Shown: piece after piece, positions 16,195-24,248 of the stretch
Layout: each line of letters starts with the position of its first letter
How positions within the stretch are numbered: the first letter of the stretch is position 1
Assembly: GCA_963851045.1 (NCBI GenBank)
Contig: CAWKNC010000002.1
Span: 682,001 to 746,000 of the forward strand
Direction of reading: 5' to 3'
DNA: 64,000 nucleotides
Origin: WHSW01 sp963851045
GTDB taxonomy: Bacteria > Actinomycetota > Thermoleophilia > Solirubrobacterales > 70-9
Notes under the pieces: model-generated
What the model saw: the letters and a program-made list of their open reading frames with translations, nothing else
Database searches by the model: none
What the model was told of the DNA's origin: nothing
Translations under genes and position numbers: made by a program

Positions 16195-17124
16195 GTGCCC
16201 CGTAGCCGTATCGCACTTGCGCTGGCGGCCCTCGTTGTCGCCAGCGCGACTGCGGGCTGCGGGCTCGGCGCGGGGGAGCCAAGCGAAGGGACCGCCAAGC
16301 TCACGATCACCCGCGATTACGGGTCGATCCCCCTCGGCGGCGGCACGGTGACCGACCCCTCGGGCTCGGAGACCGTGCTCCGCCTGCTCGACCGCGAGGC
16401 TGAGATCACCACCCGCTACGGCGGCGGGTTCGTGCAGTCGATCAACGGGCTCGAGCGCAGCGGGGAGGGTGGGCGTCAGCGTGATTGGTTCTTCTTCGTC
16501 AACGGCATCGAGTCGCCGACCGGCTCGGCCGAGGTTGGCGTGCGCGCCGGCGATCGCATCTGGTGGGACTACCGCGACTGGACCAACGCGATGCGTGCAC
16601 CCGCGGTCGTTGGATCCTGGCCCGAGCCGTTTGCGCAGGCGTCCGCCGGAAGTGAGGCGAAGCCGGTGGGCCTGGTCTGTCTCGACGCGGCCGCTGTCTG
16701 TGGGCTGGCCCGCGAAGAGCTCGAACGAAGCGGCGCAGAATCAGTCGCGACCGACGTCGGCGAAGCCGCGGGCGGACCGCGTCTGCTTGTCGGTACCTGG
16801 GATCAGGTGAGGCGCGACCGCGCCGCGGCTCAGATCGAGGACGGGCCGGCCACCAGCGGCGTCTTTGCTCGGTTCGAGCGCAGCCGCGGGGGCTGGCGGC
16901 TCGTTGCGCTTGATCAAAGCGGGGGCCCGGCGTTTGCGGTCGCCGAGGGCGGTGGACTCGTGGCCGCCGTTCGCAATGGCGAGGATCCGCCGACCTGGGT
17001 CGCTACCGGCACCGATCCGGCAGCGGTGCGCGCAGCGGTCGAGCTGCTTGACGAGGAGACGCTTCGTGACCATTACGCCCTTGCCGTGAACGGGGCGGAG
17101 TCGGTGGCGGTGCCGCGCGGATGA
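16195..17124 (+). CDS. DUF4430 lipoprotein of the cobalamin operon
   Basis: 309 aa. The N-terminus is a lipoprotein signal with lipobox TAGC (Cys22), so the mature protein would be anchored to the outer face of the membrane. Residues about 33-130 form the DUF4430 domain: LLDREAEITTRYGGGFVQSI then DWFFFVNGIESPTGSAEVGV and AGDRIWWDYRDW. DUF4430 is the bacterial relative of the C-terminal beta domain of transcobalamin and intrinsic factor. The C-terminal 170 residues are an unrecognised alpha/beta region. It starts 4 bases after the previous stop and overlaps the T-component start by 4 bases (ATGA), so it is cotranslated with the transporter. Confidence 0.82.
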   Translation: MPRSRIALALAALVVASATAGCGLGAGEPSEGTAKLTITRDYGSIPLGGGTVTDPSGSETVLRLLDREAEITTRYGGGFVQSINGLERSGEGGRQRDWFFFVNGIESPTGSAEVGVRAGDRIWWDYRDWTNAMRAPAVVGSWPEPFAQASAGSEAKPVGLVCLDAAAVCGLAREELERSGAESVATDVGEAAGGPRLLVGTWDQVRRDRAAAQIEDGPATSGVFARFERSRGGWRLVALDQSGGPAFAVAEGGGLVAAVRNGEDPPTWVATGTDPAAVRAAVELLDEETLRDHYALAVNGAESVAVPRG

Positions 17125-18017
17125 GATCGCCGCTCGCCTACAGCCCGAGCCCGCTGCCGCTGTCCAACGCCTCCGCCGTTGCCGCCGGCCTCTACCTGGG
17201 CTCGGTGATCACGCTCGCCTTTGCCTACTCGAACCCGATCGTGCTCGCTGGCGTTGGCGTGGCGGTCGTGGTCGCCGGACTGCTGGCTGACGTTGGTCCG
17301 GCGCTGCGGCTCGCCGGCCGCTGGGGGCTGGTCCTCGGTGCGTTCGTCGTCGCAATCAACGTGATCGCCTCTCAGCGCGGCGACACGATCTTGATCCGCG
17401 GCTTCGACCTTCCGGTCCTCGGCCAGATCGACATCAGCGCTGAGGCCCTGGTCGAGGGAGCGGTGCTGGCTCTGCGGATCACGGTGGTCTTCGCGGCGTT
17501 CGCTGTGCTCTCGGCCTGCGTGGACCCCGACCGGATGATGCGTCTGATCCGGCCGCTGGCCCCGCACTCGGCACTGACGGCGACGCTGATCACTCGGCTC
17601 GTCCCGCTCGCGGCATCCGACCAGGCGCGCCTTCGCGAGGCCGCCGCACTGCGAGGCCCCGGTGCCGCCCCGGTCGGACGCGTCGACCTCGCGCGGAGGC
17701 TGCTCGCCGGGTCGCTCGACCGCGCCGTCGATGTGGCCGCGACGCTCGAGCTGCGCGGCTACGCACGTGGCGTCCCGCGCCGTGGATCTCGCCCACGCAG
17801 CTCGCGCCACAGTCGTCGCTTTGCAATCGCGGGCATCGCGATCCTGGTAGCCGGGATCGGCGCGCGGCTGGGGGGTGCCGGCGACTTCGAGCCCTATCCG
17901 ACGATTGAGATGGACGCGGGGCTGTTGACCGTGGCACTCGCGCTTTTGCTGCCGCTTGTCGCCGCAGCTCCCTACGCCGGACTGCGCCTACGCAGCCGCC
18001 GAAGGCCCAATGGCTGA
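17121..18017 (+). CDS. ECF transporter T component (EcfT/CbiQ family)
   Basis: 298 aa transmembrane coupling protein. Hydrophobic segments cover about 20-65, 70-95, 115-140 and 230-290. The cytoplasmic helices end in the two short motifs that dock in the ATPase grooves, here AAALRGPG and LELRGYARG (the family's Ala-Arg-Gly motifs with Ala replaced by Leu). EcfT links the substrate-binding S component to the ATPases. Flanking overlaps (ATGA at the start; 8 bases with the ATPase gene at the end) show one operon. Because S, T and A are all here, this is a dedicated (group I) ECF system rather than one borrowing a shared module. Confidence 0.88.
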   Translation: MRSPLAYSPSPLPLSNASAVAAGLYLGSVITLAFAYSNPIVLAGVGVAVVVAGLLADVGPALRLAGRWGLVLGAFVVAINVIASQRGDTILIRGFDLPVLGQIDISAEALVEGAVLALRITVVFAAFAVLSACVDPDRMMRLIRPLAPHSALTATLITRLVPLAASDQARLREAAALRGPGAAPVGRVDLARRLLAGSLDRAVDVAATLELRGYARGVPRRGSRPRSSRHSRRFAIAGIAILVAGIGARLGGAGDFEPYPTIEMDAGLLTVALALLLPLVAAAPYAGLRLRSRRRPNG

Positions 18018-19620
18018 GCCGCTCGTCGAGATGCGCGGCTTCGGTTACCGCTATCCGGGGGCGGTAGCACCGGCGTTGGCCGGTGTCGATCTCGAGCTGA
18101 ACGAGGGCGAGTTCGTCGTGCTCGCCGGCCGCTCCGGGTCCGGCAAGTCGAGTCTTCTGCGAGCGCTTTGCGGCCTGATTCCGCATTACCACGGTGGTGA
18201 TGTGAGCGGCTGGCTCTCGGTCTGCGGGCTCGACGTCCGCGAGGCCGGGCCCGCGCAGCTCGGTGGTCTCGTGGGGCTGGTCGGTCAGGATCCGGAGACG
18301 CAGGTTGTGTCGGCAACCGTGCGGGGTGAGCTCGAACTCGCGCTCGAGCTGCGCGGCGAGCCGGCGACAGCGTCGGCGCGCGCGATCGAGGAGGTGACGC
18401 TTGCGCTCGGGATCGCAGATCTGACCGAGCGGCCGGTGGAAACCCTTTCGGGGGGCGAGTTGCAGCGCGTCGCCCTTGCGGCGGCCCTGGTGTTGCGACC
18501 GCGCGTGGTGCTTCTCGACGAGCCGACGTCGCAGCTCGACCCGGTCGCCGGGGAGGAGCTGATCGCGCTCTTGCGCCGGCTCAACGAGGAGTGGGGGATG
18601 GCGGTGGTGCTCGCCGAGCATCGGCTCGACCGCTGCCTTGCCGCCGCCGATCGCGTGCTCACGTTTGAGCGCGGCGCGATCGCGTTCGACGGTTCGCCCC
18701 AGGCATTCTGTGAGTGGATTGGTGACGCCGACCCGGCACTCGCACCGCCGGGTGTGACCCTGTTCGGGCTCGCCGGCATCGAGCCGGCGCCGATCTCCGC
18801 CAAGCAGGCGCGGCGCACGCTGGTCGCCAGGGGAATCGAGGCGCGGCGCAGGGTTTTGCCAGCCGCGCCGCCGCCGGCGCGCGCCCGCGCCACGGCGCGA
18901 AACGACGGCGCGCTCGCCGTTCGCGACCTCTGGGTCGAGCTCGATTCCGGGCTGGCCATGGCAGACGTCCTGCGTGAGGTCGATCTCTCGGTTGGGCCCG
19001 GCGAGCGGGTCGCTCTCATGGGGCGAAACGGAGCCGGCAAGAGCACACTGCTGCGAGCCGCCGCCGGGTTGGTCGCGGCGGTGCGCGGCTCGATCACGGC
19101 TCCACGCGGGTGCGCGCTGCTGCCGCAGAGCGCTGGCGACCTGCTGGTTCGCGAGCGAATCGGCGACGAGCTGCCCGGCGAGGCGGGTCTTCGGGCGCTG
19201 AGCACCGTTGGCCTCGAGCATGCCGTCGACGCAGATCCACGCGACCTATCCGGTGGCGAGCGCGAGCGGCTCGCCCTGGCGGTGGTGATGGCCGGACGCG
19301 ACAACGGGAGCGTCCCAGGCCTGATCTGCCTCGACGAACCGACCCGCGGGATGGACGGCGCTCGCAAGGGCGAGCTGTGCGCGTGGCTCGAGGGCCTGGC
19401 AACCGCCGGCGCGGCGGTCGTCGTTGCCACCCACGACGTCGAGTTCGCCGCGCGGATGGCAACTCGGGTCGTCCTGCTGGGCGACGGCGTCGTGATCGCG
19501 GATGGCGCCGTCGACGAGATCCTCGCCGGTGGCTGGTACTTCGCGACCGAGGTCGCCCGGATCCTCGGGACCGCTGGTGCTGTCACCCCCGAGCAGGGTG
19601 CGGACCTGCTGAGCTCATGA
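18010..19620 (+). CDS. ECF transporter ATPase with two fused nucleotide-binding domains
   Basis: 536 aa with two ABC ATPase domains in one chain. NBD1: Walker A GRSGSGKS (40-47), LSGGE (146-150), Walker B VVLLDEP (166-172). NBD2: Walker A GRNGAGKS (338-345), LSGGE (413-417), Walker B LICLDEP (438-444). A linker of about 60 residues rich in Ala, Pro and Arg joins them. The fusion replaces the usual EcfA1/EcfA2 heterodimer. The Q-loop and switch His (LAEHR, VATHD) are present in both halves, so both look active. ATG 18010 is chosen since the ABC domain begins at once and it overlaps the T-component stop. Confidence 0.9.
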   Translation: MAEPLVEMRGFGYRYPGAVAPALAGVDLELNEGEFVVLAGRSGSGKSSLLRALCGLIPHYHGGDVSGWLSVCGLDVREAGPAQLGGLVGLVGQDPETQVVSATVRGELELALELRGEPATASARAIEEVTLALGIADLTERPVETLSGGELQRVALAAALVLRPRVVLLDEPTSQLDPVAGEELIALLRRLNEEWGMAVVLAEHRLDRCLAAADRVLTFERGAIAFDGSPQAFCEWIGDADPALAPPGVTLFGLAGIEPAPISAKQARRTLVARGIEARRRVLPAAPPPARARATARNDGALAVRDLWVELDSGLAMADVLREVDLSVGPGERVALMGRNGAGKSTLLRAAAGLVAAVRGSITAPRGCALLPQSAGDLLVRERIGDELPGEAGLRALSTVGLEHAVDADPRDLSGGERERLALAVVMAGRDNGSVPGLICLDEPTRGMDGARKGELCAWLEGLATAGAAVVVATHDVEFAARMATRVVLLGDGVVIADGAVDEILAGGWYFATEVARILGTAGAVTPEQGADLLSS

Positions 19621-21530
19621 GCTGGCAGGCGGTGGTGTTCGTCGGACTCGCGCTCGTTCTCGTCGGCGGGTTCGTCTGGTACGAGCGCTCACATCCGACC
19701 GCGCGCCTGATCGCGCTCGTCGCGTCGCTGGCGGCGCTCGCGGTGGCCGGACGCATCGTGCTCGCGCCGATTCCGAACGTCGTTGCGACAACCGACGTCG
19801 TCGTGATCACCGGCCTGGCTCTCGGGGCTGCGCCCGGCTTTGCCGTCGGTGCACTCGCGGCGCCGATCTCGAACATCTGGCTCGGGCAGGGTCCGTGGAC
19901 CGCGTGGCAGATGGCGGGGTGGGGAATGATCGGCCTCGCCGGTGCACTGCTCGCCGTTGTCAGCCGCAGGCGCGTCAGCCGCATCGGCTTGGCGCTTGCG
20001 TGTGCCGCAGCCGGCCTCCTCTACGGCGCGCTGCTCGACTTCTCGACGATGGTCACGTATGGCGGCGAGCAGTCACTGGACCGCTACCTCGAGCTCTCCG
20101 CTCGCGCCCTTCCGTTCAACTTCGCCCATGCCGCCGGCAACTTCGCGATTGCGCTGGCGGCAGGCCCTGCGCTGGTGCGGATGATCTCGCGCTTCCGCAC
20201 GCGGCTGGAGTTCAGCTGGCCCGCGACGGAGGCCGTGACCCTTGCGATGGTCGTCGCCATGGCGGTCGGCGCGCTGGGCTTCGCGCACCCCGAGCACGCC
20301 GTTGCCGGTTCCGGCTCAGCCTCCTGGCTTCGCGACGCGCAGGGCTCCGACGGCGGATACGCCGCGACACCCGGGCAGCAGTCGAGCCCGGCCATGACGG
20401 GCTGGGTCATGCTCGGACTGGAGGCCGTGCAGACCAACCCTCTCGACCTACGCACTGGAGGTGAGACGCCGGTCTCGTATCTGCGCTCGCAGGTCGGCCG
20501 GCTGCGATCGGTCGGCGATCTCGAGCGCTCGATCCTTGCGCTGACCGCGGCGGGGATCAATCCCCGAGCGTTCGCCGGCGAGGATCTCGTCGCCAACCTC
20601 CGCGCAAAGCGCGATGGCGATGGCTCGGTGGACGGCCAGGTCAACCTCACGGCCTTCTACGCGCTGGCGATGCGTGCCGCGGGCGCTCGCGAGGCATCCC
20701 TGAAGCGCTCGGCCGGCTGGCTTCGCGATGCTCAGAACGCCGACGGCGGCTGGGGGATCCAGCCCCGGGCGCCGTCGGAGGCGGATTCGAGCGGCGCGGC
20801 GCTTCAGGGGCTGGTCGCGGCGGGGGTCGGCGGCAAAGCGGTCGAGGGCGGCGCGCGTTGGCTGCAGCGCTCCCAGCAGCGCAACGGCGGGTGGGCGCTC
20901 GGGTCGAGCGGCATCGTCAACGCCCAGTCGACGGCCTGGGCGGTTCAGGGGCTGGTCGCTGCGGGCGCTGGCGCTGATGCGATCGAGTCCGCCCTGCGCT
21001 ACCTCGCCAGCCTGCGCGAGCCCGACGGCCATTACGCGTACTCGGCGTCAAGCGACCAAACACCGATCTGGGTGACCGCGCAGGTACTGCTGGCCACCGA
21101 GCGCAAGGCGTTTCCGTTGGCGAGCGTCCCGCGCGCGCAGCGCTCGTCGTCGCCGCGCTCCGAGCAGCAGGCCTCCGGACCCTCGGCCGAGACTGCGTTG
21201 GAGTCGGACCCTTCCCAGCCGCAGCGAAGTGGTGGCGTCGGCGGGTCGCCCGACCGAGGCCGCGGCAACGACGATCGCCCCGGCCGCTCGGCGAACGCCG
21301 CAGATCGGCAGGCCCCCGGGGCAAACGACCGTGCCGATTCGATCTCCGCACCGGCGGTGCCAGCCGCGCAGGAGCCGGTGACCGAGGTCACGCCGGCGCA
21401 GCACACCCTGTCCGCGCCGGCGCCCTCCAGCGACGAGGATTCGACCGTCATCTGGCTGATCGTGGGCGCCACCGCGCTTGCGGCCACGGTGGGCGGCGGC
21501 CTCGCCTGGTATCGCCGCCGTCTGCGGTGA
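19617..21530 (+). CDS. ECF S component fused to an extracellular alpha/alpha-toroid domain
   Basis: 637 aa. Residues 1-223 form a six-helix ECF S component with the cobalamin-type loop ISNIWLGQGPWTAWQM (84-99). Residues 235-500 hold prenyltransferase/squalene-cyclase-type repeats (SASWLRDAQGSDGGY, RSAGWLRDAQNADGGWG, GARWLQRSQQRNGGWA, ALRYLASLREPDGHY), predicting an alpha6/alpha6 barrel. A Ser/Pro/Arg-rich linker (501-608) leads to a final membrane helix (610-631) and a basic tail. The barrel is the fold of the N-terminal half of transcobalamin and intrinsic factor, whose C-terminal half is the DUF4430 domain encoded upstream. ATG 19617 overlaps the ATPase stop (ATGA). Confidence 0.85.
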   Translation: MSWQAVVFVGLALVLVGGFVWYERSHPTARLIALVASLAALAVAGRIVLAPIPNVVATTDVVVITGLALGAAPGFAVGALAAPISNIWLGQGPWTAWQMAGWGMIGLAGALLAVVSRRRVSRIGLALACAAAGLLYGALLDFSTMVTYGGEQSLDRYLELSARALPFNFAHAAGNFAIALAAGPALVRMISRFRTRLEFSWPATEAVTLAMVVAMAVGALGFAHPEHAVAGSGSASWLRDAQGSDGGYAATPGQQSSPAMTGWVMLGLEAVQTNPLDLRTGGETPVSYLRSQVGRLRSVGDLERSILALTAAGINPRAFAGEDLVANLRAKRDGDGSVDGQVNLTAFYALAMRAAGAREASLKRSAGWLRDAQNADGGWGIQPRAPSEADSSGAALQGLVAAGVGGKAVEGGARWLQRSQQRNGGWALGSSGIVNAQSTAWAVQGLVAAGAGADAIESALRYLASLREPDGHYAYSASSDQTPIWVTAQVLLATERKAFPLASVPRAQRSSSPRSEQQASGPSAETALESDPSQPQRSGGVGGSPDRGRGNDDRPGRSANAADRQAPGANDRADSISAPAVPAAQEPVTEVTPAQHTLSAPAPSSDEDSTVIWLIVGATALAATVGGGLAWYRRRLR

Positions 21531-21548
21531 CCTCGTTACCCTCGACCG

Positions 21549-22016
21549 ATGCCAGAGAACGAGATCAGCCCCGAGGGCAAGGCGGAGGCAGAGGCGGAGC
21601 TCAAAAACCGCACGGAGGTTCGCCGCCCCGAGATCGTCGCCGCGATCAAGGTCGCGCGTGAGTTCGGCGACCTCAAGGAGAACGCTGAGTACCACGCCGC
21701 GCGTGACGAGCAGGGTCACAACGAGGCTCGCATTCGGGTGCTCGAGCACCATCTCGCGACGGCGACGGTCACGGAGTCGGCTGGCTCCGGCGACGGATCG
21801 ATCGCGGTCGGCTCGAAGGTCAGTTACCGCGACACCGCGGCTGACAAGGTCAGCGAGGTGACGATTGTGCATCCGCTGGAGGCCGACGTCGCGGCCGGCA
21901 AGCTCTCCGCGGAGAGCCCCGTCGGCCAGGCGCTTCTCGGCGGGACCAAGGGCGACAAGGTCGAGCTCGAGACGGCCCGCGGCGCGAAGCAGCTCGAGAT
22001 CCTCGACGTCGGCTAG
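21549..22016 (+). CDS. greA: Transcription elongation factor GreA
   Basis: 155 aa, the normal size. N-terminal coiled coil with the catalytic tip GDLKENAEYHAARDEQG (two acidic residues that enter the polymerase secondary channel), then the FKBP-like C-domain ending SPVGQALLGGTKGDKVELE. It stimulates RNA cleavage in backtracked RNA polymerase. TACCCT at 21537-21542 lies 6 bases before the ATG without a ribosome site, so the message is probably leaderless. Followed 4 bases later by the nitroreductase gene. Confidence 0.95.
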   Translation: MPENEISPEGKAEAEAELKNRTEVRRPEIVAAIKVAREFGDLKENAEYHAARDEQGHNEARIRVLEHHLATATVTESAGSGDGSIAVGSKVSYRDTAADKVSEVTIVHPLEADVAAGKLSAESPVGQALLGGTKGDKVELETARGAKQLEILDVG

Positions 22017-22020
22017 ACCG

Positions 22021-22530
22021 ATGCGCGTCGACGACGCGGTTCGCGGCAGGAGGACCCACAAGGCCTATGGGCCGGGGCGGGTCGATCCCGACGTGCTCAA
22101 CGAGCTCTTCGAACTCGCGCGCTGGGCGCCCAACCACCACCTGACCAACCCGTGGCGCTTTCGAGTCATCGGCCCGGGTGCGCTCGAGCGCCTGAAGGCG
22201 GCTGCCGGGCCGGAGGCGGCGGTCAAGCTCGACCGCGCGCCGACCCTGGTCGTCTGCTCATGCTCGGTCAGCGGTGATGAGATTGCCGACGAGGAGGACA
22301 AGCTCGCGACGGCGGTGGCCGCGTACATCGTGCTGCTTGCCGCCCACGCGCGCGGCCTTGTCGGCTACTGGCGAACGCCGGAGGTCCTGCGGACACCCCA
22401 GGGACGGACGGCGGTTGGGCTCGCATCAAGCGAGCACTTCATTGCGCTGCTGTATCTGGGTCACCCCGTACAGGAGAAGCCCGCGCCTCAACGGGAGCCC
22501 GTTGAGGCCGTCGTCACCTACCTGGACTGA
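22021..22530 (+). CDS. Nitroreductase-family FMN oxidoreductase
   Basis: 169 aa, at the short end of the family. FMN-binding features: RRTHKAYGPGRVD near the N-terminus (the phosphate-binding Arg pair), LARWAPNHHLTNPWRFRVI, and the C-terminal LGHPVQEKP. Members reduce nitro groups, quinones or enones with NAD(P)H as dimers. It begins 4 bases after greA and is followed 4 bases later by glpD, so all three are probably cotranscribed. The physiological substrate is not evident. Confidence 0.87.
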   Translation: MRVDDAVRGRRTHKAYGPGRVDPDVLNELFELARWAPNHHLTNPWRFRVIGPGALERLKAAAGPEAAVKLDRAPTLVVCSCSVSGDEIADEEDKLATAVAAYIVLLAAHARGLVGYWRTPEVLRTPQGRTAVGLASSEHFIALLYLGHPVQEKPAPQREPVEAVVTYLD

Positions 22531-22534
22531 TCTG

Positions 22535-24217
22535 ATGCTCAGCCGCGAAGATGCACTGAAGGCGGTCACCTCGGAGCGTTTCGACGTGGTGGTCGTCGGG
22601 GGTGGGATCACCGGCGCCGGGGTCGCTCTCGACGCTGCATCGCGCGGCTACTCGGTGGCGCTGGTGGAGCGCGACGACTATGCGATAGGCACCTCCAGCC
22701 GCTCCTCGAAGATGGTGCACGGCGGACTTCGCTACCTGCAGAACTTCGACCTCGGGCTGGTGCGAGAGGCCCTGCTCGAGCGCCAGCTGATGGTTCAGCT
22801 TGCGCCCCATCTTGTCTACCCGACGCCGTTTTTGGTCCCGAGCCTTGGCGACGACAAGCGCAACCGGTTGATCGGGATCGGCCTGAACATGTACGACGTC
22901 ATGGCGACGACCCGCGTCGGCATGTCACGCCGGGAGCGCGCCGAGCGAGCCACCGGCCAGGATTACTGGGCTCCGAACCGCCACCGCACGATCGGAGGCG
23001 CGGAGGTTGTCGAGCTGATCCCCGCGCTGGCGGATCGTGATCCGCGCGAGGCCTACCTTTTCTATGACTGTCAGACGGACGATGTTCGCCTGGTCTTGAC
23101 CGTGCTCGGCGAGGCAGAGCGCTACGGAGCCGTCAGCGTCAACGGGGCGGAGGTCACGGGGCTGCTTGACGAAAATGGGCGTGCCGCGGGCGTCGCATGC
23201 ATCGATGGGGTGAGCGGCGAGCGGTTCGAAGTCGAGGCCGACAACGTCATCAACGCGACCGGCGTCTGGGCCGACCAGATTCGTCCCGAGGAGATCCACG
23301 ACGAGGCCGAGGTCCCGCGCATCGCGCCGAGCCGCGGGACGCATGTGACGGTGGCGATGGAGGACCTGCCGCTGAACGCGGCCTGCGTCGTCCCCGCCGG
23401 TGCCGACCGCACGATCTTTGCCCTGCCCTGGTACGGGCGCACGTTGATCGGCACCACGGACAACGACTACCAGGGCGACATCGCCCATGTGAAGCCCGGC
23501 AGCGACGACATCGACTACCTCCTCGACGCCATCAACGCGTTCTTCGGAACGGATCTGAATCGGGGACGGTTGACCGGCGCCTACGCGGGGGTCCGCCCGC
23601 TGATCTCGACCGGGGACCCGCGCAAATCGGTCGACATCTCGCGCAAGGCAGAGCTCTATGAGACCTCGTCCGGGATGCTCACGATCACCGGTGGCAAGTT
23701 GACGACCTGGCGGCGCATGGCCAAGCATGTCGTCGACCGCCTGGTCGAACGCGATGCGCGGGTGGCACCCTGCCGCACCGACGACCTGCCGTTGGGCATG
23801 GCTGCCGTGGAGGGTGACCTCGCGCCCCCAGAGGGCGTCGCCGAGTCGGACCTGCCCCCGGGATACGCCAAGCTGCTCGGCTTTCGCTATGGCCACGCCA
23901 CGCGCAACGTGATGCGAGTCATCGGCGAGCGCCCGGAGCTCGCCGCCCCGATTGTCGAGGGCCAGCCCGACCTGCTCGCCGAGGTCCTGATCGCCGCCCG
24001 GTTGGAGCAGGCCCGGTCGGTTGCCGACGTGCTCCTGCGCCGCACGCGGTTGGGGTTGGTGGCCGCGCCGCAGTTGCGCGATGCGCAGTCGGTGCGCGCG
24101 GTCGCCGAGACGCTCGGGTCGGAGCTCGGCTGGGACACGAAGAGAGTCGCGACGGAGGCTGACCAGTGGGTCACCGACGCGGCCGCCGAGGGAATCGACC
24201 CCGCCGCGGACGCCTAG
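22535..24217 (+). CDS. glpD: Aerobic glycerol-3-phosphate dehydrogenase
   Basis: 560 aa flavoprotein. The FAD dinucleotide fold is at the N-terminus (VVVVGGGITGAGVALDAASR), followed by the GlpD signature TSSRSSKMVHGGLRYL. The substrate region SRGTHV and the C-terminal GlpD extension (from about 400) are present, so the protein looks full length. It oxidises sn-glycerol 3-phosphate to dihydroxyacetone phosphate, passing electrons to membrane quinone. No glpK or glpF is adjacent; the upstream partner is a nitroreductase. ATG 22535 is chosen because the beta-strand of the FAD fold follows after 17 residues. Confidence 0.94.
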   Translation: MLSREDALKAVTSERFDVVVVGGGITGAGVALDAASRGYSVALVERDDYAIGTSSRSSKMVHGGLRYLQNFDLGLVREALLERQLMVQLAPHLVYPTPFLVPSLGDDKRNRLIGIGLNMYDVMATTRVGMSRRERAERATGQDYWAPNRHRTIGGAEVVELIPALADRDPREAYLFYDCQTDDVRLVLTVLGEAERYGAVSVNGAEVTGLLDENGRAAGVACIDGVSGERFEVEADNVINATGVWADQIRPEEIHDEAEVPRIAPSRGTHVTVAMEDLPLNAACVVPAGADRTIFALPWYGRTLIGTTDNDYQGDIAHVKPGSDDIDYLLDAINAFFGTDLNRGRLTGAYAGVRPLISTGDPRKSVDISRKAELYETSSGMLTITGGKLTTWRRMAKHVVDRLVERDARVAPCRTDDLPLGMAAVEGDLAPPEGVAESDLPPGYAKLLGFRYGHATRNVMRVIGERPELAAPIVEGQPDLLAEVLIAARLEQARSVADVLLRRTRLGLVAAPQLRDAQSVRAVAETLGSELGWDTKRVATEADQWVTDAAAEGIDPAADA

Positions 24218-24248
24218 ACGCACGATCCGCTTCGTTATCGTCAGCGCA

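Noticed and set aside
19110..19616. In-frame upstream extension of the S-component gene into the ATPase
   Set aside because: It is Arg-rich out-of-frame translation of the ATPase; the ATGA overlap and hydrophobic N-terminus fix the start at 19617.
22925..24223. 432-codon reverse open frame antisense to glpD
   Set aside because: Mirror of a full-length GlpD with intact FAD motifs; no recognisable protein.
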